Of a DNA stretch of 64,000 bases, positions 8,278-17,514 are shown piece by piece. Where the stretch lies: contig DAOMOK010000002.1 in assembly GCA_035444285.1 (NCBI GenBank), positions 248,001-312,000 of the forward strand, given 5' to 3'. Position 1 is the stretch's first letter, and the number at the start of each line of letters is the position of its first letter. Position numbers and translations under genes: made by a program. The DNA is from CAADGU01 sp035444285. GTDB taxonomy: Bacteria; Chloroflexota; Anaerolineae; Promineifilales; Promineifilaceae. The notes below the pieces were generated by a model, which saw only the letters and a list, made by a program, of their open reading frames with translations, did not search any database and had not been told where the DNA came from.

Positions 8278-11200
8278 ATGATCCAGGCACACACTTCCAA
8301 ACCCCGCGTAGCCCTCGTCGTTGGCTCCGGTGGCCTCAAATGCGCCGCCGCGCTGGGCGTCTGGCAGGCGTTGGGCGAAATGGGCGTCACGGTGGATATG
8401 ACGGTGGGTTGCAGCGGCGGCAGCCTGTACGCCACCGCTATTGCCCTGGGTTATAGCCAGCAAGAGGCGGCGGCGCTAACCGGGCAGTTGTGGACGGCCG
8501 AATTAGCCCGGCAGCGCCATATGCCCTCGCTGCGGCAGGCATTACTGCCGCGTTTGTTTGGTTTCCGCGTGGGCCAATTTGGCCTGATTGACGACCGGCT
8601 CATCATGGCGCAGTTGACAAATGTGCTGGGCGACACGACCTTCGCCGAGACGAAACTGCCGCTCTTTTTGGCCGCCACCGACGTGTTTACCGGTGAAGCG
8701 GTGACAATTTCTAGCGGGCGGATTGTGGATGGTATTCGCGCCAGCATTGCCATTCCCATTGTGCTGGCGCCCTGGGAGGTGAACGGCCGTACCCTCATTG
8801 ACGGTGGCGCAACCAATCCCATGCCGGTAGATGTAGCCGTCCGCGAAGGGGCCGATGTGATTGTGGCTGTTGGTTTTGAGAATCCATTTCACACGGCCGT
8901 GCCCTCCCTGGCCCAATACGCCGCCCAAATGGGGCGCATTCATATCGCTAACTTGCAGAAGGCCAATTTCGCCTTTCACCAGGCGGCGCATTTTGCCGAT
9001 GTTTTGTCGGTCATCGTGCAATTTGACGAAGATATTGCGCTGACCGACACACACAAAATCCCGCAGATCATCGCCGCCGGTGAAAAGGCCGCCCGCGAAC
9101 AACTGCGAGGGCATTTCCAAAATTTAGACAGCCATACCCGTTCCGGCACGGCCGTTAACGGGAAATCCAGAAATCATCATGGAGGAAAACGCATGAGTAC
9201 CCAAATTATTCGACCGGGCAGCCACGACAACATGTTTGCCCCAATCAAAAATAAATCTGTAGAAACCACGGCCGTAGAAGCTACGGCCGTGACTCTTACC
9301 GTACACCAATCGGGCCATGAGCCGCAACCGACGGCCATTACCGGTGGCGATTTCCTGGTGGGCCGCAGCCCGGACGCCGATTTGTCGCTGCCCGACCTGC
9401 CGTTTGTGTCCGGGCAGCATTTTGCCCTGCGCCAGACGGCAGCCGGATTTGTGGTGATAGATTTAGCCAGCAGCAACGGCACCCGCCTGAACAACCAGGG
9501 GTTGGCGGCCAATGTGCCCACACCCATTCACGACGGCGACATTCTCCGCATTGGCGAAGAGCGCTTTGGCGTCTCCGTTGGTTTCACCTTCCACAATGCG
9601 GCCGAAGCCCACGCCCCGGTCGCCGGTTTTGGCGCGGGCGTTTCCACCACGCAGGTGCTTCAGGTGGCGCGATTGACCATCGGCCGTGCAGCCGACTGCG
9701 ACATTGTGCTGGACTCGCCCACCATTGCCCGTGTTCATGCCATTGTGGAGCGATTTGGCGAGGACCACCATGTCATTCGCGTGGGCGACAGCGTGGCGGC
9801 GATATGGGTGAATGATGCGCCCACACGCCAGGCGCGTTTGCAACCCGGCGACGTGGTGCAGCTTGGCCCGCACCTCTTTACCTTTGACGGCCAAACATTG
9901 ACGCAGTTTGACAGCCAGGGTTTCCGCCTGGATGTAGTTGGCGTGCATAAGGATGTGAAGGCCAAAAGTGGCTCGCTGCGCATTCTGGATGACGTCAGCC
10001 TGACGGTGCTGCCGCGTGAGTTTGTGGCGTTGGTGGGTGGCAGCGGCGCGGGCAAAAGTACGCTGCTGGATGCGCTAAATGGTTTTCGGCCGGCGCAGGG
10101 GCAGGTGCTGGTCAACGGCCGTGACCTTTACACTAACTACGACAGTTTCCGCACCCAAATTGGCTACGTGCCCCAATACGACATCCTGCCCGTCACCCTC
10201 AAGGTAGAAGATGCGCTGCACTACGCCGCTAAACTGCGCCTGCCCGCCGACGTCAGCCGCGACGAGCGGGCCGAACGCATCAGCCAGGCACTGGAAACGG
10301 TAGATATGAACAGCGAGCGCATCCGCAGTACCCGCATTGACCGGCTCAGCGGCGGGCAGCGCAAGCGGGTCAGCATCGCCGCCGAATTGATTGCCGATCC
10401 CAAGCTCTTTTTCCTGGACGAACCCAGCTCAGGCCTGGATCCGGGCCTGGAAAAGAAGCTGATGTACACCCTGCGCAAAATGGCTGACGAGGGACGCACC
10501 ATCATTCTGATCACCCACGCCACCGGCAATATCGTGCAGGTGGATCATGTGGGGCTGCTGTCGCAGGGGCGGCTGGTCTATTTTGGCCCGCCGCAGGCGG
10601 CGCAAGAGTTTTTCCTGGTGGACGACTTCGCCGACATTTACGAGAAGATTGAACACAACGGCGCGGAGTGGCGGCAGGTGTTTACCGGCAGCAAGCCGGA
10701 GGCGTATGAAACGTATGTGGTGGAGCGGCAAAAAGGGCGGGCGAATCTGCCGGTGGGTGGGGGGACACGGCCGTCGCACCTGGCGTTGGGAGCGGGACTG
10801 CGCCAATTCCTCACGCTATCGCAGCGCATGTTCCGGCTGACGCTGAGTGACCCCATCGCCTTTTTTGTGGCGCTGCTGGTGATGCCGCTGGTGGGCATTT
10901 TACAAGGGGCGGCTTCGGAGACATATGAGTTTACCGGCGACCCGGCCATTATCGGCAATGCCGCCCAGGCAGCGCAAACATTGACGGCCAATTACCTGCC
11001 CACCGTCAGCGCCCAGATTTTTGGTTTTGGCATGTCCATTCTGGCATTTCTGGTGGGTGCGTTTGGCGGTTCGCAAGAGCTGCTGAAGGAACGGCCGATT
11101 TACCTGCGCGAACGCATGGTAAACCTGAAACTGCTGCCGTATCTGGGCAGCAAGTTCTTCGTGTTTGGCCTGTTTGCCCTGGCACAGGTGGCCGTGTACC

Positions 11201-11781
11201 TGCTCATTGTGTCGCTACAAGTGGAACTGCCGGACAACGGCGTCTTGTTCAAAGGTTTTTTGGAAATGCTGATCACCCTGTGGCTGACGGTGATGGTGGG
11301 GGTGGCGACGGGCTTGTTTATCTCGGCCGTGTCGTCTAATTCCACGATGGCCGTTTATCTGGTGCTGGTGGTGGTTTTCTTCCAATACATCTTTGGCGGC
11401 GCCATTCACAATCTGCGTGACAAGCCGCTGGAGTTCCAATCCTACATTGCCGCCACCCGCTGGGCGACGCTGGCCATGGGCACGACAGTAGACATTCTGG
11501 AACTGGCCGAAGCGACCATTGTTTGTGGCAATGAGTTGGAACTGGATACCAGCGGTGTGCGGCTTGACCCGGCGACAGGCGCGCTGGACCCCAACTCGCT
11601 GGCGCTGCGGGAAACGGACACCCCTGCCTGCACTAACCGTGCCGTTAACCCTGATGATTTGTTCCTGCCCTATGGCGACTCGGCATCGGATTTGCTGCGC
11701 TTCTGGGGTTTGCAGATTGTGCTGGGGGTGGCGTTTGCCCTGGGTACATTGGTGTTGGTGAAGCGATTGGATCGAATATAA
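8278..11781 (+). CDS. Patatin-FHA-FHA-ABC-2 transporter fusion protein
   Basis: 1167 residues from ATG 8278 without a stop. Residues 1-280 are a patatin (GCSGGSL; DGGATNPMP). Two FHA phosphopeptide-binding domains follow (about 355-410, VGRSPDADLSLPD..SSNGTRLN; about 465-530, IGRAADCDIVLDSP). An ABCG-like ATPase comes next (Walker A GGSGAGKST near 588, signature LSGGQRKR near 692, Walker B LFFLDEPSSGLD near 712), then an ABC-2 permease with about six membrane segments. Between patatin and FHA the translation looks non-conserved and hides a textbook RBS plus ATG at 9193, so this looks like two genes joined by loss of a stop. The Ser/Thr kinase encoded downstream could phosphorylate targets recognised by the FHA domains. 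Confidence 0.8.
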   Translation: MIQAHTSKPRVALVVGSGGLKCAAALGVWQALGEMGVTVDMTVGCSGGSLYATAIALGYSQQEAAALTGQLWTAELARQRHMPSLRQALLPRLFGFRVGQFGLIDDRLIMAQLTNVLGDTTFAETKLPLFLAATDVFTGEAVTISSGRIVDGIRASIAIPIVLAPWEVNGRTLIDGGATNPMPVDVAVREGADVIVAVGFENPFHTAVPSLAQYAAQMGRIHIANLQKANFAFHQAAHFADVLSVIVQFDEDIALTDTHKIPQIIAAGEKAAREQLRGHFQNLDSHTRSGTAVNGKSRNHHGGKRMSTQIIRPGSHDNMFAPIKNKSVETTAVEATAVTLTVHQSGHEPQPTAITGGDFLVGRSPDADLSLPDLPFVSGQHFALRQTAAGFVVIDLASSNGTRLNNQGLAANVPTPIHDGDILRIGEERFGVSVGFTFHNAAEAHAPVAGFGAGVSTTQVLQVARLTIGRAADCDIVLDSPTIARVHAIVERFGEDHHVIRVGDSVAAIWVNDAPTRQARLQPGDVVQLGPHLFTFDGQTLTQFDSQGFRLDVVGVHKDVKAKSGSLRILDDVSLTVLPREFVALVGGSGAGKSTLLDALNGFRPAQGQVLVNGRDLYTNYDSFRTQIGYVPQYDILPVTLKVEDALHYAAKLRLPADVSRDERAERISQALETVDMNSERIRSTRIDRLSGGQRKRVSIAAELIADPKLFFLDEPSSGLDPGLEKKLMYTLRKMADEGRTIILITHATGNIVQVDHVGLLSQGRLVYFGPPQAAQEFFLVDDFADIYEKIEHNGAEWRQVFTGSKPEAYETYVVERQKGRANLPVGGGTRPSHLALGAGLRQFLTLSQRMFRLTLSDPIAFFVALLVMPLVGILQGAASETYEFTGDPAIIGNAAQAAQTLTANYLPTVSAQIFGFGMSILAFLVGAFGGSQELLKERPIYLRERMVNLKLLPYLGSKFFVFGLFALAQVAVYLLIVSLQVELPDNGVLFKGFLEMLITLWLTVMVGVATGLFISAVSSNSTMAVYLVLVVVFFQYIFGGAIHNLRDKPLEFQSYIAATRWATLAMGTTVDILELAEATIVCGNELELDTSGVRLDPATGALDPNSLALRETDTPACTNRAVNPDDLFLPYGDSASDLLRFWGLQIVLGVAFALGTLVLVKRLDRI
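9179..9195 (+). promoter_or_regulatory. Internal ribosome binding site and ATG for a stand-alone FHA-ABC protein
   Basis: ATGGAGGAAAACGCATG: GGAGG sits eight bases before ATG 9193, in frame with the fusion. Initiation here would give an 862-residue FHA-FHA-ABC-2 protein, the usual architecture, so both long and short products may be made. Confidence 0.65.
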
Positions 11782-11800
11782 AGAGACAAGAGATCAGAAA

Positions 11801-11838
11801 TTAGAGATTGGAGATTACGCACAATCTCCAATCTCTAA
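11801..11838 (+). repeat. GAGATTGG-type perfect inverted repeat
   Basis: 16-bp arms TTAGAGATTGGAGATT and AATCTCCAATCTCTAA around ACGCAC, between the ABC fusion and the kinase gene. It could terminate or attenuate transcription. The same repeat family occurs at 61531-61591 and, translated, at 58836-58869. Confidence 0.65.
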
Positions 11839-11862
11839 CCTCAATTTTCAGGAGAGAGCATT

Positions 11863-13347
11863 ATGGACTTGACAGGCCGACATCTTGGCAAATATGAACT
11901 GCTGGAACGGTTAGGCCAGGGTGGGATGGCCTATGTGTATAAAGCACACCAGCCGACCATTGATCGTTTTGTAGCCGTGAAAGTGCTGCACAGCCATCTG
12001 GCAGATGATGCCGAATTCCGAGAGCGCTTCAAACGGGAAGCGAAGGGATTGGGCAGTTTGCGCCATCCGCATATTATGAGTGTGATTGATTTTGATGTGG
12101 ACGATGGCTGGTATTACATGGTGATGGATTACATCGAAGGTGACACGCTGGAGGCATATCTGGATCAGCGGGGGCGGCTGCCGCTGGCGGAGGCGCTGCG
12201 GTTGATGGAGCAGTTGACGGGGGCGCTGGCGTATGCGCACGGCCACGGCCGTATTCACCGCGACATCAAACCGGGCAATGTCATGTTTGCCGACGCCAAC
12301 CACCAACACGCCGTCCTCACCGACTTTGGCCTGACGCGCCTGCTGGACAATACCACGCTGACGATCAGCGGCACCATTGCCGGGACGCCCGCCTACATGA
12401 GTCCAGAAGCGGCCCAGGGGCAAAAGGTGGATGGGCGCAGCGACATCTACAGCCTGGGGGTGATGTTGTTTGAGATGGTGACGGGGCAACGGCCGTATGC
12501 CGGCGATACCCCGTTGTCTGTCATTATGAAGCTGGTGCTGGAACCGCTGCCGCCGGCCCGTTCGGTGAATCCCGACTTGCCCCCGGCGCTGGATGATATG
12601 TTGCACAAGGCCATGACCAAGCTGCCCAAAGACCGCTATCAAACGATGGCCGAGATGCAGCAAGCGCTTGCCACCCTGCGGCGTGAACTGGATGATGTGG
12701 GGGCTGCTGCCAGCCAACCGGCGCTGATGGCTGAACCGGTCATCTTGGGCACACAATTGCTGCCGCAACCGGCGCTGCCGCCGCTACACCTCCCCCGCCC
12801 GGCGGCGAAAGTAAAGAAACGGCCGTGGCTGCCCCTGCTGGCAGGTATGGGTGTGCTGTTGGTGTTGACGGTGGTGGGTTTTACTCTCTTGCGCGGCGGC
12901 GGTAAAGGAAAGCCGGAGGTGCGCGAAACGGCCGTGCCCACATTAACGTCCCAAGAAGCCACAGCGCCGCTGGCAACGGCCGTGCCCACGCCCACCGCTG
13001 CCGGTTCTCTCCGTTTTGCCGAACCGGACAGCCACAATCTGCGCCAATACACCCTTTCCCTGGATGATGTGCCGCTGCCGCCGGACGGTTCTCATTACGA
13101 GTTGTGGTTTGACTTTGCCAACCAGCCGGCGCCGGAAAATGTGGCGCGGGTGGTGGCTCAGAACGGCCGTATCACCTATGCCGATGTGCTGGTAGACAGT
13201 CTGGCAACGGATGTGACGGCCGTGCGCATCAGCCTGGAACCGGACGCGGACGATGACCCCGCCATCTCGGCCGACGTGGTTTTCACCGGCACGGTGACGG
13301 CCGAAACCGGCCTGGCGCAGATATTGCTATTTGCCACAAGCCCCTAA
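11863..13347 (+). CDS. Transmembrane Ser/Thr protein kinase with anti-sigma-K-like extracellular domain
   Basis: 494 residues with RBS GGAGAG. An N-terminal Hanks-type kinase carries all key motifs: GQGGMAYVYK, VAVK (Lys40), HRDIKPGN, DFGL and the APE-like TPAYMSPEA. A Pro-rich juxtamembrane segment precedes one membrane helix (about 325-347). The outside portion (about 380-494) is not PASTA but the same beta domain seen in the cupredoxin proteins at 2418 and 4353 (SHYELWFDF, ISLEPDADDDP). It would sense an extracytoplasmic signal and phosphorylate cytoplasmic proteins; the FHA domains encoded immediately upstream are natural partners. Function assignment is firm for the kinase, speculative for the ligand. 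Confidence 0.88.
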   Translation: MDLTGRHLGKYELLERLGQGGMAYVYKAHQPTIDRFVAVKVLHSHLADDAEFRERFKREAKGLGSLRHPHIMSVIDFDVDDGWYYMVMDYIEGDTLEAYLDQRGRLPLAEALRLMEQLTGALAYAHGHGRIHRDIKPGNVMFADANHQHAVLTDFGLTRLLDNTTLTISGTIAGTPAYMSPEAAQGQKVDGRSDIYSLGVMLFEMVTGQRPYAGDTPLSVIMKLVLEPLPPARSVNPDLPPALDDMLHKAMTKLPKDRYQTMAEMQQALATLRRELDDVGAAASQPALMAEPVILGTQLLPQPALPPLHLPRPAAKVKKRPWLPLLAGMGVLLVLTVVGFTLLRGGGKGKPEVRETAVPTLTSQEATAPLATAVPTPTAAGSLRFAEPDSHNLRQYTLSLDDVPLPPDGSHYELWFDFANQPAPENVARVVAQNGRITYADVLVDSLATDVTAVRISLEPDADDDPAISADVVFTGTVTAETGLAQILLFATSP

Positions 13348-13429
13348 CTTTTGTCAGGTCTGGGCGCTGCCGATGGATAGGGGGTAATCCTGGCTAGAGG
13401 TGGCTGTGGAAACGGCCGTTCCCGTCTAT
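13344..13429 (+). repeat. 86-bp dispersed element, copy 2
   Basis: Same length and same ends as 1645-1730, with its central CCCCCTATCCAT inverted. The first bases (CTAAC) overlap the kinase stop codon. The remaining stretch to 13588 holds a degenerate AAGTTGCAGGTGACAAG-type tract and no gene. Confidence 0.5.
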
Positions 13430-13588
13430 GCTTTACGCATTCAGTAAGGCCACTCGGTGGCATTGCCGTTGAAAGCAAGTTGCAGGTGACAAGTGATAAA
13501 TTACGCTGGCAACGTGGACATGCAGCCTGCAACTTGCCATTTGCCACCACAAGGCAACAGGCCACAAGACAACATTCAGGTACAGACG

Positions 13589-14443
13589 ATGAACCAACTG
13601 ACACATGCAGAAAACACGCCCATACACTGGTGGGCACGGCTGATTTTGGGTTTTGTGGCCCTCAATGCCTTTGTAGGGGCAGCCATTCTCACCTTATTGC
13701 CCGACCAGACGGAGCGGTTTTTCTTCTGGCCGATTAAACCGGCCATCAACGCGGCTTTGTTTGGCGCGCTTTATCTGGGTGGCGCGACGGCCGTCGCCTT
13801 TGCCGTCTGGCGCAATGAGTGGGAATCGGCCCGTTACCTGACGCCCATTCTGGTGGCGGCGGGCATCCTGATCTCGCTGGTGACGCTGCTGCATCTGGAC
13901 AGGTTTACGCCAGGCATCCGGTTGGTCTATTGGCTGGTGGTGTACATTGGTGCGCCGCTGCTGGCGCTGCTGATTTATGCGGCGCAAGAGCGGCAGGGCA
14001 GCAATTGGACGGTGACGGAACCGGTACGGCCGTTGACCCGCACGATTGCCCTATTGACCGGCGGAGGCGTGCTGCTGTTGGGGTTAAGCTTGATTGTATG
14101 GCCGCAAACGGCCGTGGTCGCCTGGCCCTGGCCTACCACCACCCTGATGGTACGCATCTTTGCCGCCTGGTTTGGCGCCTTTGGCGTGGGTCTGCTCTGG
14201 TTTGGCATTGAGCGAGATTGGCGGCGGCTCATCGGTATCCCCAATTTGATGATGGTTTCGGCCGGGCTGGATTTGCTCATGCTGTTTCTGCACCGGCAGG
14301 AAGTGACCGGCAGCGGTCTCTCGCTCTGGTTTTACGGCGGTCATCTCGCCTTGTTTGGTCTCCTGGGTGGTTGGCTGCACTGGCTGCAAAGGCAGCCGCA
14401 AATGACAACAAACTCACTAAAAAAGAAGGAATTTTTATCATGA
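13589..14443 (+). CDS. Multi-pass membrane protein of unknown function
   Basis: 284 residues from ATG 13589; the frame is open further upstream, but that part translates repeat sequence. About eight hydrophobic segments fill the protein (ILGFVALNAFVGAAIL, ALFGALYLGGATAVAFAV, ILVAAGILISLVTLL, GAPLLALLIYA and others). No catalytic motif or known family could be recognised. It overlaps the next gene by an ATGA, so the two are probably co-translated. Only a weak AGG lies before the start. Confidence 0.65.
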   Translation: MNQLTHAENTPIHWWARLILGFVALNAFVGAAILTLLPDQTERFFFWPIKPAINAALFGALYLGGATAVAFAVWRNEWESARYLTPILVAAGILISLVTLLHLDRFTPGIRLVYWLVVYIGAPLLALLIYAAQERQGSNWTVTEPVRPLTRTIALLTGGGVLLLGLSLIVWPQTAVVAWPWPTTTLMVRIFAAWFGAFGVGLLWFGIERDWRRLIGIPNLMMVSAGLDLLMLFLHRQEVTGSGLSLWFYGGHLALFGLLGGWLHWLQRQPQMTTNSLKKKEFLS

Positions 14444-15201
14444 TAAGCAGCACACACTCCATGACAACCAATGACAACCTGGGTCGGTTCATTTCCGCCT
14501 ACCGGGCTACCCGGATTCGCCAAAAAGGGAATCTGTGGGGCGGTATCGTTTTTATCGTGTTGGGTCTTTTTGCTTTGGGTTTTGGCTGGATTGCGGCGAT
14601 GTCGGTAACGGCCGTTGCTTTGTTCTGGAGCAGCGTGGGCCTGTTGAGCATAGCTGGTGGCGCATGGGCTGTTTATGCCCATCGCCAGGGGCAAGATATG
14701 GTGGTGCAGGTGTTTCATGACGGGCTGGTTTATGCGCGCAACGGCCGTACCCTCACCATGCGTTGGGATGATATAACCGACCTCAGCGCCATTATTTTTT
14801 ACAATCAGCAACTGCGCAGCCACTTCTACACCTACACCATCAAAGACGCCGCCGGGCAAACCTTGCGCCTGAACCTGACGCCGGGCAATCTGGACAATGC
14901 CGAGCAGTTAGCGCAGGTCATCCAGCATGAAGTCACTGACCGGCAACTGCCGCGAGCTATTGCCGACTATAATGCCGGTGTACCACTCCGGTTTGGGCCG
15001 CTGATGGTGACGCAAGAGGGGATTGAACACGGCCGTAAATCCCTGCCCTGGTCTGAGTTTGGCAAATTTTCCACGAGCCGTCACGGTCATTTTGTGATAC
15101 ACGCGCAGCAAGGCGTTACCAGTTGGGCCAGGGTAGACATGGTCAAAATGACGAATGTATTCACCCTGCTGGCCCTGGTTGACAGGATCATGCGCCATTG
15201 A
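14440..15201 (+). CDS. Membrane protein with cytoplasmic PH-like domain (DUF6585-like)
   Basis: 253 residues; start ATG 14440 has GAAGGA upstream and overlaps the previous stop (ATGA). Two membrane helices (about 34-54 and 58-80) are followed by a beta-rich soluble part (QVFHDGLVYARNGRTLTMRWDDI, then GPLMVTQEGIEHGRKSLPWSEF) with the look of tandem PH-like/DUF6585 folds. Role unknown. The ORF extends upstream to 14218 but only as antisense-like sequence over the previous gene. Confidence 0.65.
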   Translation: MISSTHSMTTNDNLGRFISAYRATRIRQKGNLWGGIVFIVLGLFALGFGWIAAMSVTAVALFWSSVGLLSIAGGAWAVYAHRQGQDMVVQVFHDGLVYARNGRTLTMRWDDITDLSAIIFYNQQLRSHFYTYTIKDAAGQTLRLNLTPGNLDNAEQLAQVIQHEVTDRQLPRAIADYNAGVPLRFGPLMVTQEGIEHGRKSLPWSEFGKFSTSRHGHFVIHAQQGVTSWARVDMVKMTNVFTLLALVDRIMRH

Positions 15202-15276
15202 ATGGATCACCCCTTATTTCCCCATTTGGTCTGCTGAAACTTGCCCGCTGACCAGGGGGCGAGGTAAGCTAAGATC

Positions 15277-17514
15277 ATGCTGGAACAAGACGCCGCCGAT
15301 TTACAGAAGGTGCTGCGCCAACAAGAGAGCTTGCGGGCGATCATTGAATCCATTAGCAGCGAGCTGGCGCTACGGCCGTTGCTGACGCGCATTGTGCAAC
15401 ATGCCTGTGAACTGCTGGACGCCGACCGGGGCACCATTGGCCTGGTGGATGAAGAGCGCCGGTTGGTGCGCACCGAAGCGGTATACCACATGCCGCCTGA
15501 TGAATTGGGCGCTGAAATGGGCGAAGGCATCGGGCTGGCAGGCAAGGTGCTGCAAACCCAAAAGCCGCTTATCCTGAACAGCTATGGCGAGTTGGACACG
15601 CCGCTCCAGCCTGATCTGGTGCAAGATGCGGTCATCGGCATCCCCATTTTCTGGCACGGCCGTATGATTGGTTTTTTTGGCATTGGCGCTGGCCCGCCGC
15701 GCACCTTTGGCGAACAAGACGTGGAACTGCTCACCCTGCTGGCCCGCCACGCCGCCATCGCCATTGAAAATGCCCGCCTCTTTGAAGCCGAAAAGCAGCG
15801 CGCCGCCCGCCAACAAACGCTCACCCGCATCGGCGAGATCATCAGCAGCACCCTAGACCTGGACGTGTTGCTGCAAACGGCCGTGAGCGCCATTCGGGAA
15901 CTGCTGCATTTCGCTGATGCCGGGTTTATGGTGGTGGATGAAGAGGACCCGGAGTTGTTGTTTTTAGTGGCCCGCAGTGGTGTGTATGCCGATCTGCTGC
16001 CCGGCAACTACCGGCAAAGCATCCACCAGGGCATCGTCGGCCTGGCGGCGCGCACCCGCCGCCCCATCCTCACCACCGACGCCATGCATGATCCCCGCTA
16101 TTTGCGCATTCCCGGCGCGGATTACATTCGCTCGGCTATTGGCATTCCCATCATCGCTGCCAACCACCTGCTGGGGGTGCTGCATGTGGAGTCAGACGCC
16201 ATACTGACGGAAGAGGATGTGAAGGTGCTGGGCATTGTGGGGGGGCAGTTAGGTTCAGCCATTACCACCGCCCGCCTCTTTGACCAGATGCAGCGCAATC
16301 TGGCGGAGACGCAGCTTTTGTATGAAACCAGCCGCCGCATGACCAACGCCTTTGATGTGGATGATGTCATCGAGGCGTATTTGCAGCACGTGGCCGTGCG
16401 CGGCCGTTACGTCTGCACCGTGGCTCTGTATGAATTTGATGACTTTGGCGAACGTTCCGGTGTGGTGGTGCGCGGCGTCTGGTCGCCCGATGAAGACCTG
16501 CGTCTGATGCACCAGCATCTGCCCTACACCCGCGACGCGCTCGATCCGCTGCTGGATCGGGGTCGCACGGTGCTCATTTCCGACGTTCACACCGATCCCC
16601 GCGCCAATGAACAGTTGCGCCGTATGCAGGCGGAAACGGGCCGCCCGGCGCTGGCCCTCATTCCGCTTATTGTGCGCCGCCAGCGCATTGGCGTGGTGGT
16701 GCTGACTTACCCGGCCATTTATCATTGGCAGGAAAGCGATTTATGGCCGTACCAGGTTACGGCGGCGCAACTGGCAACGGCTATTGATACGCGGCAGCAG
16801 CAGTTGCTGCTGGTGCAAAGCAGCCAGGCTGTGGCGGTGCTGCACGAACGGCAGCGCCTGGCCCGTGAACTGCATGATTCCGTGACGCAGCTTATTTTTA
16901 GCATGACGCTTATTGCCCAATCGGTAGCCCCGGCCTGGCGGCGGGACCCGACTGAAGGTGAGAACCGGGTGAACCGGATGTTGGAGCTGAGCCAAAACGC
17001 GCTGGCGGAAATGCGGGCGCTGCTCTTTGAACTGCGCTCCTCTGAGCCGCCGCCGCTGCCAACGGAGTCTGGGGTGACGCTGCCCGGCATCACCCGGCTG
17101 CAGCATGAGGGGTTGGCGGCTGCCTTACGGCAGCACGTCGAATCACTGCGGCTGGAAAGCCCGGCCATTGTGCTGGAAACGGCCGCCTACCAGCCGCAGC
17201 CGTTGGCGTATGAAATTGCGCTCTTTCGCATTGTGCAGGAAGCGTTGCATAATGTGGTGAAACATGCCGAGGCTACGGCCGTCACCCTTCGTCTCTATGT
17301 CAATGGTACGGCTGTGTGTGTGGAAATCCGGGATAATGGGGCCGGTTTTGACCTGCAACAAGCGCGGCATGATGATTCAACGAAGGGGTTTGGTTTACAC
17401 ACGATGCAAGAACGCGCCGCGGCTTTACATGGCCGCTTTGATATTCGCTCAGCGCCAGGGCAAGGCACGGCCGTGCAGGTGCAACTGCCCCTGAAAAATG
17501 GAGGTAACGAATGA
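15277..17514 (+). CDS. Cytoplasmic GAF-GAF-GAF sensor histidine kinase (NarL/HisKA_3 type)
   Basis: 745 residues without membrane segments. After a short helix come three GAF-like sensor domains (about 30-180, 185-345, 350-505; DADRGTIGLVDE, SAIGIPIIAANHLLGVLHVE, ALIPLIVRRQRIGVVVL). The dimerisation/phospho-acceptor region is ERQRLARELHDSVTQ with His533. A HATPase domain follows with IVQEALHNVVKHAEA (N-box), DNGAGFD (G1) and GFGLHTMQERAA (G2). It forms a two-component pair with the next gene, which it overlaps by an ATGA. The signal could be a small ligand, redox state or light; no cysteine or bilin motif is obvious. Confidence 0.9.
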   Translation: MLEQDAADLQKVLRQQESLRAIIESISSELALRPLLTRIVQHACELLDADRGTIGLVDEERRLVRTEAVYHMPPDELGAEMGEGIGLAGKVLQTQKPLILNSYGELDTPLQPDLVQDAVIGIPIFWHGRMIGFFGIGAGPPRTFGEQDVELLTLLARHAAIAIENARLFEAEKQRAARQQTLTRIGEIISSTLDLDVLLQTAVSAIRELLHFADAGFMVVDEEDPELLFLVARSGVYADLLPGNYRQSIHQGIVGLAARTRRPILTTDAMHDPRYLRIPGADYIRSAIGIPIIAANHLLGVLHVESDAILTEEDVKVLGIVGGQLGSAITTARLFDQMQRNLAETQLLYETSRRMTNAFDVDDVIEAYLQHVAVRGRYVCTVALYEFDDFGERSGVVVRGVWSPDEDLRLMHQHLPYTRDALDPLLDRGRTVLISDVHTDPRANEQLRRMQAETGRPALALIPLIVRRQRIGVVVLTYPAIYHWQESDLWPYQVTAAQLATAIDTRQQQLLLVQSSQAVAVLHERQRLARELHDSVTQLIFSMTLIAQSVAPAWRRDPTEGENRVNRMLELSQNALAEMRALLFELRSSEPPPLPTESGVTLPGITRLQHEGLAAALRQHVESLRLESPAIVLETAAYQPQPLAYEIALFRIVQEALHNVVKHAEATAVTLRLYVNGTAVCVEIRDNGAGFDLQQARHDDSTKGFGLHTMQERAAALHGRFDIRSAPGQGTAVQVQLPLKNGGNE

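Noticed and set aside
13493..13588. Upstream extension of the membrane protein gene
   Set aside because: Encodes a non-hydrophobic, repeat-derived segment; the ATG at 13589 leads directly into the conserved-looking membrane part.
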